Source: Novosphingobium sp. PP1Y (GTDB lineage: Bacteria > Pseudomonadota > Alphaproteobacteria > Sphingomonadales > Sphingomonadaceae). Taken from it: a stretch of DNA of 64,000 nt. Location: positions 2,865,001 to 2,929,000 of the forward strand of contig NC_015580.1 of NCBI RefSeq assembly GCF_000253255.1. Reading direction: 5' to 3'. Under the pieces are notes generated by a model. It was given only the letters and a program-made list of their open reading frames with translations. It had not been told where the DNA came from and searched no databases. Shown here piece after piece: positions 8,793 through 17,911 of this stretch (the stretch's first letter is position 1; every line of letters begins with the position of its first letter). The translations under genes and the position numbers were made by a program.

Positions 8793-10807
8793 TCCGCAGC
8801 CTCCGCAATCTCCTCGCCGTGCAGCAGTTCAGCCGAACAGCGCTGCATCGTCGCACTGGCGCGGGCGATGGGGTTGGTCATGTAGAAGTCCTTGACCGGA
8901 TAGGCGATCACGCCGGCGGCAGAACCGCCACCAGCAGGCAGGTCGCTCCCGTAGTCGGCCAGACCCTCGATGCCAAGGGCCGGGACCTCGGAAATCATCG
9001 CAGCGCGCAATTCCTCGAAGCTGTCAAAGCCCACCGAAACGCCGAAAGCATCGGCCAGGGCCCGCAGGATCGACCAGTCCTCGCGCGCATCGCCGGGAGC
9101 GAAGACGGCCTTGTCGGCCATCTGTACGCGCCCTTCGGTGTTCACGTAGGTACCGGCCTTTTCGGTATAGGCCGCAGCCGGCAGGATGACATCGGCCGCG
9201 TGCGCGCCCTTGTCGCCGTGATGACCGATGTAGACGATCATCGAGTCGGCGAACCGGGTGTAGTCCACTTCGTCCGCACCGAGCGAGAGCAGGACCTTGG
9301 GCTTGGCTGCGACGATGTCGGCGATGCCGCCCTTCTGCGCGTAGCCGAGCATCAGCCCGCCCATGCGCGAAGCCGCCATGTGCAGGACGTTGAAGCCGTT
9401 CCACCTGGTGCCGTCTTCCAGATCGCGAACGAGATTGAACTCGCCCGCCAGCGCCAGAGCCGCTTCGAGGCCGCCACGGCCCAGCCCTGCTCCGCCGACG
9501 ATGATCGCCGGACGCGCCGCGCCCTTGAGCGCTTCGCCGACATGGGCCGGAAGCTTGCCGAGAACCGAAAGGTCATCGCCGAGGAACTCGCCGCCGAACG
9601 TGGTTTCCCACTCCGGGCCGACGAGGAACACCTTCGCGCCGGCCTTCACGGCCTTGCGCAGGCGCACGTTCACCAACGGCGCTTCGGCGCGCACGTTGCT
9701 GCCCACGACCAGGATTGCGTCGGCAGTCTCGATGCCACCGAGCGTGGAGTTGAAGTTCACCGCGGCCAGGCTCGAGGTGTCGTAGTCCATGCCGGTCTGG
9801 CGACCTTCAAGCAGGTTCGAGCCAAGCGCGCCGACCAGCTTGCTGGCCGCGAACATCGTCTCGCAGTCGAGCATGTCGCCGGCAACCGCGGCAATCGAAT
9901 TGCCCGGATTGAGCGAGGCGATCGCGGCGAAGGCCTCACCCCAGCTGGCCGGAACCAGCTTGCCGTCACGGCGCAGGAACGGCTTGTCGAGGCGGCGCTT
10001 GGTCAGGCCGTCGACCTGGTAGCGCGCCTTGTCCGAGATCCATTCCTCGTTGACATCGTCGTTGATGCGCGGGAGCACGCGAAGCACTTCGCGGCCGCGG
10101 CTGTCGATGCGGATGTTCGCGCCGATCGCATCGGAAACGTCGATCCCGAGGGTCTTCTTCAGCTCCCAGGGACGCGCTTCGTAGGCATAGGGGCGCGAAG
10201 TCAGCGCGCCGACCGGGCAAAGGTCGATCACGTTGGCCGACATCTCGTGCTTGGCAGCATGTTCGAGATAGGTCGTGATCTGCATGTTCTCGCCGCGATA
10301 GAGCGCGCCGATCTCGTCCACGCCGGCGATCTCTTCCGAGAAACGCACGCAGCGGGTGCAGTGGATGCAGCGCGTCATCGTCGTCTTGATGAGCGGGCCC
10401 ATGTATTTCTCGGTGACCGCGCGCTTGTTCTCGTCATAGCGCGAGGCGCCGCGGCCATAGGCCACCGACTGGTCCTGCAGGTCGCATTCGCCGCCCTGGT
10501 CGCAGATCGGGCAATCGAGCGGGTGGTTGATGAGGAGGAACTCCATCACCCCTTCCCGCGCCTTCTTGACCATTTCGGAGTCGGTGCGGATCTCCTGGCC
10601 TTCAGTGGCCGGAAGCGCGCACGAAGCCTGGGGCTTGGGCGGTCCGGGCTTCACCTCGACGAGGCACATGCGGCAGTTGCCCGCAATCGACAGGCGCTCA
10701 TGATAGCAGAAGCGCGGGATTTCCTTGCCGGCGAGTTCGCAGGCCTGCAGCACGGTAGCGCCTGCAGGGACCTCGAGTTCTACGCCGTCTACGGTTACCT
10801 TGGGCAT
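8789..10807 (-). CDS. nuoG: NADH-quinone oxidoreductase subunit G
   Basis: Largest peripheral subunit of complex I, holding clusters N1b, N4 and N5. The 672-residue protein is of the short alphaproteobacterial type rather than the ~900-residue enterobacterial one. Visible motifs are the N-terminal 2Fe-2S ferredoxin with GNCRMCLVEV, the His/Cys cluster region HPLDCPICDQGGECDLQD, TRCIHCTRCVRF, and VIDLCPVGALTS. The C-terminal two thirds resemble a molybdopterin oxidoreductase fold with no sign of an active site. Its start shares one base with the nuoF stop. Confidence 0.97.
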   Translation of the reverse strand: MPKVTVDGVELEVPAGATVLQACELAGKEIPRFCYHERLSIAGNCRMCLVEVKPGPPKPQASCALPATEGQEIRTDSEMVKKAREGVMEFLLINHPLDCPICDQGGECDLQDQSVAYGRGASRYDENKRAVTEKYMGPLIKTTMTRCIHCTRCVRFSEEIAGVDEIGALYRGENMQITTYLEHAAKHEMSANVIDLCPVGALTSRPYAYEARPWELKKTLGIDVSDAIGANIRIDSRGREVLRVLPRINDDVNEEWISDKARYQVDGLTKRRLDKPFLRRDGKLVPASWGEAFAAIASLNPGNSIAAVAGDMLDCETMFAASKLVGALGSNLLEGRQTGMDYDTSSLAAVNFNSTLGGIETADAILVVGSNVRAEAPLVNVRLRKAVKAGAKVFLVGPEWETTFGGEFLGDDLSVLGKLPAHVGEALKGAARPAIIVGGAGLGRGGLEAALALAGEFNLVRDLEDGTRWNGFNVLHMAASRMGGLMLGYAQKGGIADIVAAKPKVLLSLGADEVDYTRFADSMIVYIGHHGDKGAHAADVILPAAAYTEKAGTYVNTEGRVQMADKAVFAPGDAREDWSILRALADAFGVSVGFDSFEELRAAMISEVPALGIEGLADYGSDLPAGGGSAAGVIAYPVKDFYMTNPIARASATMQRCSAELLHGEEIAEAAE

Positions 10808-12108
10808 TACTCAGCAGCCTCCGGCATGTTTTCAGCGATCCGGCGTTCCAGCTCGGGGCGGAAGTGGCGGATCAGGCCCTGGATCGGCCACGCCGCAGCG
10901 TCGCCAAGGGCGCAGATGGTGTGGCCTTCGACCTGCTTGGTGACCTGCTGCAGCATGTCGATTTCCTCGACGGCAGCGTCACCGGTGCGCAGGCGTTCCA
11001 TGACGCGCCACATCCAGCCCGTGCCTTCGCGGCAGGGCGTGCACTGGCCGCAGGACTCGTGCTTGTAGAAGTACGAGAGACGCGAAATGGCGCGAACGAT
11101 GTCGGTGGACTTGTCCATGACGATCACGGCAGCGGTGCCGAGACCCGACCCGACGGCCTTGAGGCCATCGAAGTCCATCGGCGCGTCCCAGATCTGGTCG
11201 GCCGGAACCAGCGGAACCGAGGAACCGCCCGGGATAACCGCCAGCAGGTTGTCCCGGCCGCCGCGGATGCCGCCGCAGTGCTTTTCGATCAGCTCGCTGA
11301 AGGGAATGCTCATTTCCTCTTCGACGACGCACGGCTTGTTCACGTGGCCCGAGATCTGGAAGAGCTTGGTGCCCTTGTTGTTGTCGCGCCCGAAGCTGGA
11401 GAACCACGAGGCGCCGCGGCGCATGATGGTCGGCGCAACGGCGATGGACTCGACGTTGTTGACCGTGGTCGGGCAGCCGTAAAGGCCTGCACCCGCCGGG
11501 AACGGCGGCTTGAGGCGGGGCTGCCCCTTCTTGCCTTCGAGGCTTTCGATCATCGCGGTTTCTTCACCGCAGATGTAGGCGCCCGCGCCGCGGTGGACGA
11601 AGACGTCGAAGTCGTAGCCCGAACCGGCTGCGTTCTTGCCCAGCAGGCCTGCCGCATAAGCTTCATCGCGCGCCGCGAAGAGCGTCTCGGCCTCGCGGAT
11701 GTATTCGCCGCGAATGTAGATGTAGGCCGCACGCGCGCCCATCGCGAAACCGGCAACCAGCGCGCCTTCCAGCAGCAGGTGCGGATCGTGACGGATGATC
11801 TCGCGATCCTTGCACGAACCGGGCTCGGATTCGTCCGCGTTGATGACCAGGAAGCTGGGCTTGGGATTGCCAGCATGGTCGAGCGGCGGCTGCTTGGGCA
11901 TGAAGGACCATTTCATGCCGGTCGGAAAACCTGCGCCGCCGCGGCCGCGCAGCCCCGAAGCCTTGATCTCCTCGATGATGAGATCACGGCCCTTGGCGAT
12001 GATGTCCTTGGTGTTGTCCCAGGCGCCGCGTGCCTGCGCAGCCTTCAGGTTCCACGGCTGGTAGCCGTAGACATTGGTGAAGATGCGATCCTTGTCAGCG
12101 AGAGCCAT
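10807..12108 (-). CDS. nuoF: NADH-quinone oxidoreductase subunit F (NADH/FMN binding)
   Basis: Binds NADH and FMN and cluster N3; entry point for electrons. In 433 residues it shows the nucleotide-binding loop LRGRGGAGFPTGMKWSFM, GAGAYICGEETAMIESLEG, and the 4Fe-4S motif ESCGQCTPCREG with the fourth Cys in HTICALGDAA. Its length is typical. It starts three bases after the nuoE stop. Confidence 0.97.
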   Translation of the reverse strand: MALADKDRIFTNVYGYQPWNLKAAQARGAWDNTKDIIAKGRDLIIEEIKASGLRGRGGAGFPTGMKWSFMPKQPPLDHAGNPKPSFLVINADESEPGSCKDREIIRHDPHLLLEGALVAGFAMGARAAYIYIRGEYIREAETLFAARDEAYAAGLLGKNAAGSGYDFDVFVHRGAGAYICGEETAMIESLEGKKGQPRLKPPFPAGAGLYGCPTTVNNVESIAVAPTIMRRGASWFSSFGRDNNKGTKLFQISGHVNKPCVVEEEMSIPFSELIEKHCGGIRGGRDNLLAVIPGGSSVPLVPADQIWDAPMDFDGLKAVGSGLGTAAVIVMDKSTDIVRAISRLSYFYKHESCGQCTPCREGTGWMWRVMERLRTGDAAVEEIDMLQQVTKQVEGHTICALGDAAAWPIQGLIRHFRPELERRIAENMPEAAE

Positions 12109-12111
12109 GAC

Positions 12112-12780
12112 TTACCACTCTCCCCGGTAATCGTGATTTTCGGTGACCATCTCCTTCAGGGTGGTCGGGCCACCCGAAGGTTCGACGGTGTGACGGCCCG
12201 GCTCCTGCGTCCCGGCCTTGGGCGTCTCGCCCTTGGCCAGCGCGTCGAGCACGGCATCGAGGCGCTCGGGAGTGAGGTCCTCGTAGTTGTCGTCGTTGAT
12301 CTGGACCATCGGCGCGGAGGCACAGTTGCCCATGCACTCGACCTCGGTGAACGACCACATGCCGTCGGGCGTGGTGTGGCCCTTCTTCATGCCGCGCTTC
12401 TTGCAGGCCGCGATGATGTCGTCCGAACCGCGCAGCATGCACGGCGTGGTGCCGCAGACCTGAACGTGGAAGCGACCGATCGGCGCGATGTTGTACATCG
12501 TGTAGAACGTGGCGACTTCGACAACGCGGATGATCGGCATGTCGAGCTGTGCCGCGACGTATTCCATCACCGGGATCGGCAGCCAGCCTTGCGTGTTTTC
12601 TTCGGCACCGACCTGGCGCTGGGCGAGGTCGAGCAGCGGCATCACCGCCGAACGCTGACGGCCCGCCGGATAGCGCGCGACGATGTCCTTAGCCTTCTCG
12701 GCATTCTCCGCGGTCCACGCGAAGTTGCCCCAACGGGCCCGCAATTCGGGCGTATCGGGTTCGATATAGCGGTCAGCCAT
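12112..12780 (-). CDS. nuoE: NADH-quinone oxidoreductase subunit E (2Fe-2S)
   Basis: Thioredoxin-like subunit with cluster N1a, partner of NuoF. The four cluster ligands are seen in VCGTTPCML and ECMGNCASAP. At 222 residues it is longer than E. coli NuoE (about 166); the extra length is a polar C-terminal tail, normal for alphaproteobacterial and mitochondrial-type subunits. Its first eight bases overlap the end of the small membrane-protein gene upstream. Confidence 0.97.
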   Translation of the reverse strand: MADRYIEPDTPELRARWGNFAWTAENAEKAKDIVARYPAGRQRSAVMPLLDLAQRQVGAEENTQGWLPIPVMEYVAAQLDMPIIRVVEVATFYTMYNIAPIGRFHVQVCGTTPCMLRGSDDIIAACKKRGMKKGHTTPDGMWSFTEVECMGNCASAPMVQINDDNYEDLTPERLDAVLDALAKGETPKAGTQEPGRHTVEPSGGPTTLKEMVTENHDYRGEW

Positions 12781-12973
12781 GCTTACCCCTGCGCTTCAGC
12801 CACTGGTCCTGGCCGAAAAGAAACATTTCAAATCCGCCGATGGCGGTTACCAGCATCGCCAGCAAGGGCGACGGGGCGGTATCGAGATAGAGCGCGCCGA
12901 AGTAGCAGACGGCGAGCACGAGGCCCGTCACTGCCGCCCAGACGCGGGTCAGTTCAAGCGTGTTGAATTTCAC
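12773..12973 (-). CDS. Small two-helix membrane protein inside the nuo operon
   Basis: I do not recognise a named family. The frame is open further upstream, but a GTG at 12973 is the best start: it overlaps the stop of the preceding gene as GTGA and has a GGAG eight bases upstream. That gives 66 residues with two hydrophobic segments (about 11-30 and 36-53) and a basic end, KRRGKHG. Its 3' end overlaps the nuoE start, so it is translated as part of the operon. It could be a complex I accessory or assembly factor, or a passenger; this is inference from position only. Confidence 0.7.
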   Translation of the reverse strand: MKFNTLELTRVWAAVTGLVLAVCYFGALYLDTAPSPLLAMLVTAIGGFEMFLFGQDQWLKRRGKHG

Positions 12974-13329
12974 CGGATAAACTCCACCCGCGAGCACTTG
13001 TCGCCTTCGAAGCTGTAGACGGCCAGCACGTCGAACGGCTCGACGGGTTCAGAGCCATCGGTTGCCGGGCCGCGCGTGACGTGTTCGCGCAGGACGACGT
13101 AGTTGTCGGTCTCTTCTCGCGAAACGATCTCGGCCCTGTTCTGCGGCCACCTGGCGAAAGCCGCCTTGAGGCCCGAACGCGTACCTTCCTTGCCCTCACG
13201 GACAACTGCGCCGCGATAGTTCGCTTCGCTGGCTTCGTCGGTCATGTAGGTCACGTAGAGATCGGCGTCCTGCGCATTGTAGGCGGCGATCATGGCCTCG
13301 GCGATTGCGAGCTTGCTCAACGGTCGCAC
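12970..13329 (-). CDS. NTF2-like / SnoaL-like protein inside the nuo operon
   Basis: A 119-residue alpha+beta protein resembling the nuclear transport factor 2 (SnoaL-like) fold: an N-terminal helix AIAEAMIAAYNAQDADLYVT, then strands rich in aromatic and charged residues, ending in FDVLAVYSFEGDKCSRVEF. Such proteins are small cone-shaped enzymes or ligand binders; no catalytic function can be assigned here. The start is either GTG at 13329 (13-base overlap with nuoD) or TTG at 13320 (TTGA overlap). It sits between nuoD and nuoE, where most nuo operons have no gene. Confidence 0.75.
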   Translation of the reverse strand: MRPLSKLAIAEAMIAAYNAQDADLYVTYMTDEASEANYRGAVVREGKEGTRSGLKAAFARWPQNRAEIVSREETDNYVVLREHVTRGPATDGSEPVEPFDVLAVYSFEGDKCSRVEFIR

Positions 13330-14528
13330 TCCCCGAACACGACGTCGATGGCGCCCAGGATGGCGGTCGCGTCAGGCAGCATGTGGCCCTTGGACATGAA
13401 GTCCATCGCCTGCAGGTGCGAGAAGGCGGTCGGACGGATCTTGCAGCGGTACGGCTTGTTGGAACCGTCCGAGACGAGATAGACGCCGAATTCGCCCTTG
13501 GGGCTCTCGGTGGCGACGTAGACTTCGCCGGCCGGAACGTGGAAGCCCTCGGTGTAGAGCTTGAAGTGATGGATCAGCGATTCCATCGAGCTCTTCATCT
13601 CGCCGCGCTTGGGCGGGCCGACCTTGCGGTCCGCAGTCATGACCGGACCTTCCGGCATCTCGGCAAGGCACTGCTTCATGATGCGCGCGGACTGGCGCAC
13701 TTCCTCGACGCGGACCATGAAACGGTCATAGCAGTCGGAGTTGGTGCCGACCGGGATCTCGAAGTCCATGCGGTCGTAAACGTCGTAGGGCTGGCTCTTG
13801 CGGATATCCCAGGGGATGCCCGCCGCGCGGATCATCGGGCCCGAGAAGCCCCAGGCCAGCGCATCTTCGCGGCTTACCAGCGCGATGTCGACATTGCGCT
13901 GCTTGAAGATGCGGTTGTCGACGACGAGGCTCATCGCGTCCTCGAACAGCGTCGGCAGGCGCGTGTCGAGCCAGTCGGCGATGTCGGTCAGCAGCTTGAG
14001 CGGCACGTCCTGGTGGACGCCGCCGGGGCGGAACCACGCCGAGTGCATGCGTGCGCCCGAAGCCCGTTCGAAGAAGTTGAGGCAGTCCTCACGGATCTCG
14101 AACAGCCACAGGTTCGGGGTCATCGCGCCGACGTCCATGACGTGGCTGCCGATGTTGAGCATGTGGTTGCATATGCGGGTCAGCTCGGCGAACAGCACGC
14201 GCAGGTACTGGGCGCGCAGCGGAACCTCGAGGTTCAGCAGCTTCTCGATCGCCAGGACGTAGCTGTGCTCCATGCCGAGCGGCGAGCAGTAGTCGAGCCG
14301 GTCGAAGTAGGGCAGGGCCTGAAGATAGGTCTTGTTCTCGATCAGCTTCTCGGTGCCGCGGTGCAGCAGGCCGACGTGCGGATCGATGCGCTCGATGACC
14401 TCGCCGTCGAGCTCCATGACCATGCGCAGAACGCCGTGGGCCGCCGGGTGCTGCGGGCCGAAGTTGATAGTGTAGTTGCTGATGATCTCGTCGCCGGTAG
14501 TCGGCGACTGCTCGAGCTGCATGCTCAT
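13317..14528 (-). CDS. nuoD: NADH-quinone oxidoreductase subunit D
   Basis: Hydrogenase-like 49-kDa subunit that forms the quinone-binding cavity with NuoB. It has 403 residues. Conserved stretches are NFGPQHPAAHGVLRM with the quinone-ligand His, HVGLLHRGTEKLIENKTYLQ, and the C-terminal FGECDR ending typical of the family. It is separate from nuoC, not fused as in E. coli. ATG at 14528 overlaps the nuoC stop by four bases. Confidence 0.97.
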   Translation of the reverse strand: MSMQLEQSPTTGDEIISNYTINFGPQHPAAHGVLRMVMELDGEVIERIDPHVGLLHRGTEKLIENKTYLQALPYFDRLDYCSPLGMEHSYVLAIEKLLNLEVPLRAQYLRVLFAELTRICNHMLNIGSHVMDVGAMTPNLWLFEIREDCLNFFERASGARMHSAWFRPGGVHQDVPLKLLTDIADWLDTRLPTLFEDAMSLVVDNRIFKQRNVDIALVSREDALAWGFSGPMIRAAGIPWDIRKSQPYDVYDRMDFEIPVGTNSDCYDRFMVRVEEVRQSARIMKQCLAEMPEGPVMTADRKVGPPKRGEMKSSMESLIHHFKLYTEGFHVPAGEVYVATESPKGEFGVYLVSDGSNKPYRCKIRPTAFSHLQAMDFMSKGHMLPDATAILGAIDVVFGECDR

Positions 14529-15163
14529 GCCTTGTCCCCTTCCGCCTTTTCATCGCCCGGCAGCACGTATTCCGCGCCTTCCCAAGGGCTCATGAAGTCG
14601 AACGAGCGGAAATCCTGGGCCAGCTTGACCGGTTCGTAGACCACTCGCTTGTCCTCTTCGGAGTAGCGCAGTTCCTGGTAGCCGGTGAGCGGGAAATCCT
14701 TGCGGAAGGGATGACCCTCGAAACCGTAGTCGGTCAGGATGCGGCGCAGGTCCGGATTGCCGGCGAAGATCACGCCGTACATGTCGAACACTTCGCGCTC
14801 GAGCCAGCCCGCGTTGGGCCAGATCGTCGTGACGGTCGGCACCGGCGTGCTTTCAGCGGCACTGACCTTCACCATCAGCCGGTGGTTCTTCGTCACCGAA
14901 AGCAACATGTAGACGACTTCGAAACGCTCGGCGCGCGACGGATAGTCGACGCCGGCCATTTCCATGAGCTGTTGATACTCATGATTGTCGCGCAGCAGGC
15001 GCAGCGCGTTCTCGATCTGGTCGCGGACCACGGTCAGCACGACTTCGCCGTGCTCTTCCTTGGCCGAGATCAGCATCGATCCGAGCGCAGCGGAGAGCGC
15101 GTCGATGACGCCTTCGTTGGACGCAAACTTGGGGGCGGAATGCAGTACGGGCATGGGGGCCAT
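14525..15163 (-). CDS. nuoC: NADH-quinone oxidoreductase subunit C
   Basis: 30-kDa peripheral subunit of complex I, 212 residues. The family signature is visible in WLEREVFDMYGVIFAGNPDL followed by RRILTDYGFEGHPFRKDFPL. The start at 15163 shares a base with the nuoB stop (TAATG); a second ATG three codons in is possible. It overlaps nuoD by four bases. Confidence 0.96.
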   Translation of the reverse strand: MAPMPVLHSAPKFASNEGVIDALSAALGSMLISAKEEHGEVVLTVVRDQIENALRLLRDNHEYQQLMEMAGVDYPSRAERFEVVYMLLSVTKNHRLMVKVSAAESTPVPTVTTIWPNAGWLEREVFDMYGVIFAGNPDLRRILTDYGFEGHPFRKDFPLTGYQELRYSEEDKRVVYEPVKLAQDFRSFDFMSPWEGAEYVLPGDEKAEGDKA

Positions 15164-15720
15164 TACCTCTCGAGCGTACCGGCGCGGCGGATCTTGCGCT
15201 GCAACTGCATGACGCCATAGAGCAGCGCCTCGGCAGTCGGCGGGCAGCCGGGCACGTAGATGTCCACCGGCACGATGCGGTCACAGCCGCGCACGACGCT
15301 GTAGCTGTAGTGGTAGTAGCCACCGCCGTTCGCGCACGAACCCATCGAGATGACGTACTTGGGGTCCGACATCTGGTCGTAGACCTTGCGCAGCGCCGGG
15401 GCCATCTTATTGCACAGGGTGCCGGCCACGATCATCACGTCCGACTGACGCGGGGAAGCGCGCGGCGCGGCGCCGAAGCGCTCCATGTCGTAGCGCGGCA
15501 TGTTCACGTGGATCATCTCGACCGCGCAGCAGGCAAGGCCGAAAGTCATCCACCACAGCGAACCCGTGCGGGCCCACTGGAAAAGTTCTTCCGTCGAGGT
15601 AACGAGGAAGCCCTTGTCCGAAACTTCCTGGTTGAGGTCTTTGAAAAACGCCTGATCGGGCGGCGTAACTGCGCCACCCTGACCCATAGGCTGTCCGGTG
15701 CTGTCCACGAGAGTGCTCAT
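15163..15720 (-). CDS. nuoB: NADH-quinone oxidoreductase subunit B (cluster N2)
   Basis: Carries the terminal 4Fe-4S cluster N2 that reduces quinone. The frame is open upstream inside nuoA, but the ATG at 15720 gives a 185-residue protein beginning MSTLVDSTG and a four-base overlap with the nuoA stop. The four cluster ligands are the tandem Cys in GLACCAVEMIH, one in YVISMGSCANGGG and one in YVPGCPPTAEAL. Confidence 0.97.
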   Translation of the reverse strand: MSTLVDSTGQPMGQGGAVTPPDQAFFKDLNQEVSDKGFLVTSTEELFQWARTGSLWWMTFGLACCAVEMIHVNMPRYDMERFGAAPRASPRQSDVMIVAGTLCNKMAPALRKVYDQMSDPKYVISMGSCANGGGYYHYSYSVVRGCDRIVPVDIYVPGCPPTAEALLYGVMQLQRKIRRAGTLER

Positions 15721-16091
15721 TCCCAGTCCAGAGCTCCCTTCTTCCATGCATAGGCGAGGCCAATGGCCAGTTCGCCGAGGAACACCATCATCGTCAGCCA
15801 GCCAGCCCAGCCCGTCACGTCGAGCGAGACCGCCCACGGAAACAGGAACGCTGCTTCAAGGTCGAAGATGATGAAGAGAATCGCCACCAGGTAGAAGCGC
15901 ACGTCGAACTGGCTGCGCGGGTCCTCGAATGCGGGGAAACCGCATTCGTACTCGCTGAGCTTGTCCGAGTTCGGATTGTGCGTCCCGGTCAGACGGGCGA
16001 CCGCCATGGGCAGGAACACGATAATCCCAGAGAGCGCCAACGCGATCACCAGGAAAATCAGAATCGGCAAATATTGCGACAGATCAGTCAA
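15717..16091 (-). CDS. nuoA: NADH-quinone oxidoreductase subunit A, first gene of the nuo operon
   Basis: Small membrane subunit at the arm junction, 124 residues with three helices. The family motif KLSEYECGFPAFEDPRSQFD is followed by VRFYLVAILFIIFDLEAAFL, including the conserved Cys loop. The start appears to be TTG at 16091: the codon just upstream in frame is followed by a stop, no in-frame ATG precedes it, and a GAGG lies about nine bases upstream. A weak start on the first operon gene is unusual and may lower its translation. Confidence 0.95.
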   Translation of the reverse strand: MTDLSQYLPILIFLVIALALSGIIVFLPMAVARLTGTHNPNSDKLSEYECGFPAFEDPRSQFDVRFYLVAILFIIFDLEAAFLFPWAVSLDVTGWAGWLTMMVFLGELAIGLAYAWKKGALDWE

Positions 16092-16686
16092 TGGTCATGG
16101 CCTCGTACCGGTGAGGGCTGCCGGACTTGGCCTGAGCGGCGTCCGGTCGTTGCGCGCGCTCTTAGGCCAGCCCTCCGGCCATCGCAAGGGAGGCAATCGG
16201 ATAATTCCGGCCTTCTTCATCGCGATGCAGCAAGATTGATAGCTCGCAAATGCCACGCCTCGCCCCCTGCGGCGCGACCGCGACCGGCGCATATCCACCA
16301 GCGATCACCGGAAAAGCCCCTGAATTGCGCGGGATTGCCCCACACAGGCTCTGCACAGGCGCAACCGAGCCAAGCACGCCTGGACGCAACCACCCTTCTT
16401 CAGCGGTAATCCGGCAAAAATCGAGGAACACGCCGCAGCCGGTGCCGCAGGGACCAATCGCTTACACCGTGCCTTACCCAGCGCGACTCGGCACACTTCG
16501 GATCGAGTGAGCGGGAGCCGAACGCAGGCAACTTTCCGTCACGGGATTATCATCGTCACACCCCATAGCTGCGGAGCGTTTACCCGCCCGCGATCCCAGT
16601 TGTTCTTTTGGACAGCCCGATTGCTTTTGATGCAATGCAGCATTAGATCACCTGTCAACTGTTCTTCCATGCAGAAAGGCAAAGTC
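16092..16686. other. 595-base divergent intergenic region between nuoA and the thiolase gene
   Basis: No convincing gene. Short frames exist on both strands but none has a ribosome site, family motif or codon pattern like its neighbours. The region must hold the nuo promoter (reading left) and the thiolase promoter (reading right). I could not place a -10/-35 pair confidently for either. The one clear structure is the dyad at 16628-16650 close to the thiolase start, listed separately. Confidence 0.6.
16628..16650. promoter_or_regulatory. 23-base imperfect dyad in front of the thiolase gene, possible operator
   Basis: The sequence reads TGAT-GC-AATGC-A-GCATT-AG-ATCA: two 11-base arms around a central A, with 9 of 11 positions pairing. 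It ends 36 bases before the thiolase ATG, where a repressor or activator of a promoter would bind. A dimeric regulator of TetR, GntR or LacI type would fit. The regulator is not in this window. Confidence 0.4.
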
Positions 16687-17880
16687 ATGGCCCAGATTTC
16701 GGCTAACGACCCCATCGTCATCCTCTCCTATGCACGCACGCCCATGGGCGGCCTGCAGGGTGTGTTCGCTGATGTCTCGGCCACAGATCTCGGCGCCACC
16801 GCGGTCAAGGCCGCGGTCGAACGCTCGGGCGTTGCGGGCGAAGACGTCGAACGCATCTACATGGGCTGCGTCCTTCCCGCCGGTCTCGGCCAGGCCCCTG
16901 CCCGCCAGGCAGCGCTCAAGGCCGGACTGCCCAAGTCGGTTCAGGCCACGACCGTCAACAAGGTCTGCGGTTCGGGAATGCAGACGGTGATCATGGGCGC
17001 AGAGGCACTCGCTTCGGGGTCGCTCGACCTGATCATCGCGGGCGGCATGGAATCGATGACCAATGCCCCCTACCTGTCCAAGAAGCATCGCTCGGGCGCC
17101 CGCGCCGGCCATGACACGCTCTACGATCACATGTTCCTCGACGGACTCGAGGATGCCTACGAAGGCGGATCGATGGGCTCCTTCGCGCAGGTAACCGCCG
17201 ACGAGTACCAGCTGACCCGCGAAAATCAGGACGACTTCTCCATCGAATCGCTGCGCCGCGCGCAGGAAGCGATCACCAGCGGCGCGTTCAAGGACGAAGT
17301 CGTTCCCGTCACAGTCAAGACGCGCAAGGGTGAAGTCGTCGTAGATACCGACGAGCAGCCGCCCAAGGGCAACCCGGACAAGATCCGGACCCTGCGCGCC
17401 GCTTTCGCCAAGGACGGCACGATCACCGCAGCCAGCTCCAGCTCGATTTCTGACGGCGCCGCTGCCGTCGTCATGAGCCGCGCCAGCGTTGCTGCCGCCA
17501 AGGGCCTCAAGCCGGTCGCCACCGTCGTGGGCGTTGCGGCCCATGCGCATGAGCCCGCCAAGTTCACCACCGCACCGGTCGGCGCGATCACCAAGCTCCT
17601 CGACAAGGTGGGCTGGCAGCTTTCCGACGTCGACCTGTTCGAAGTGAACGAAGCCTTCGCCTGCGTGGCGATGTTCGCGATGCACGACCTCGGCATCCCG
17701 CACGACAAGATCAACATCCACGGCGGCGCCACCGCTCTGGGCCATCCGATCGGAGCCTCGGGCACCCGCATCATCGTGACGCTGATCAACGCGCTCAAGG
17801 ACAAGGGCCTCAAGCGCGGCGTCGCCAGCCTCTGCATCGGCGGCGGCGAAGCCACCGCGATTGCGGTCGAACTGGCCTGA
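16687..17880 (+). CDS. Acetyl-CoA C-acetyltransferase (thiolase)
   Basis: Condenses or cleaves acetoacetyl-CoA/acetyl-CoA; used in fatty-acid breakdown, ketone metabolism or polyhydroxybutyrate synthesis. The start at 16687 has AAAGG seven bases upstream and gives 397 residues, the usual length (an in-frame ATG at 16669 is the alternative). The nucleophile is Cys94 in NKVCGSGMQ, with NEAFA, His353 in GATALGHPIGASGTR and the second catalytic Cys383 in SLCIGGGEA. No PHB or beta-oxidation genes are next to it, so phaA, atoB and fadA-like roles cannot be separated. A dyad lies in its promoter region and a terminator follows it. Confidence 0.93.
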   Translation: MAQISANDPIVILSYARTPMGGLQGVFADVSATDLGATAVKAAVERSGVAGEDVERIYMGCVLPAGLGQAPARQAALKAGLPKSVQATTVNKVCGSGMQTVIMGAEALASGSLDLIIAGGMESMTNAPYLSKKHRSGARAGHDTLYDHMFLDGLEDAYEGGSMGSFAQVTADEYQLTRENQDDFSIESLRRAQEAITSGAFKDEVVPVTVKTRKGEVVVDTDEQPPKGNPDKIRTLRAAFAKDGTITAASSSSISDGAAAVVMSRASVAAAKGLKPVATVVGVAAHAHEPAKFTTAPVGAITKLLDKVGWQLSDVDLFEVNEAFACVAMFAMHDLGIPHDKINIHGGATALGHPIGASGTRIIVTLINALKDKGLKRGVASLCIGGGEATAIAVELA

Positions 17881-17911
17881 TCGCCTTCGGGCAATAACGA
17901 TTCGAAGGAAG

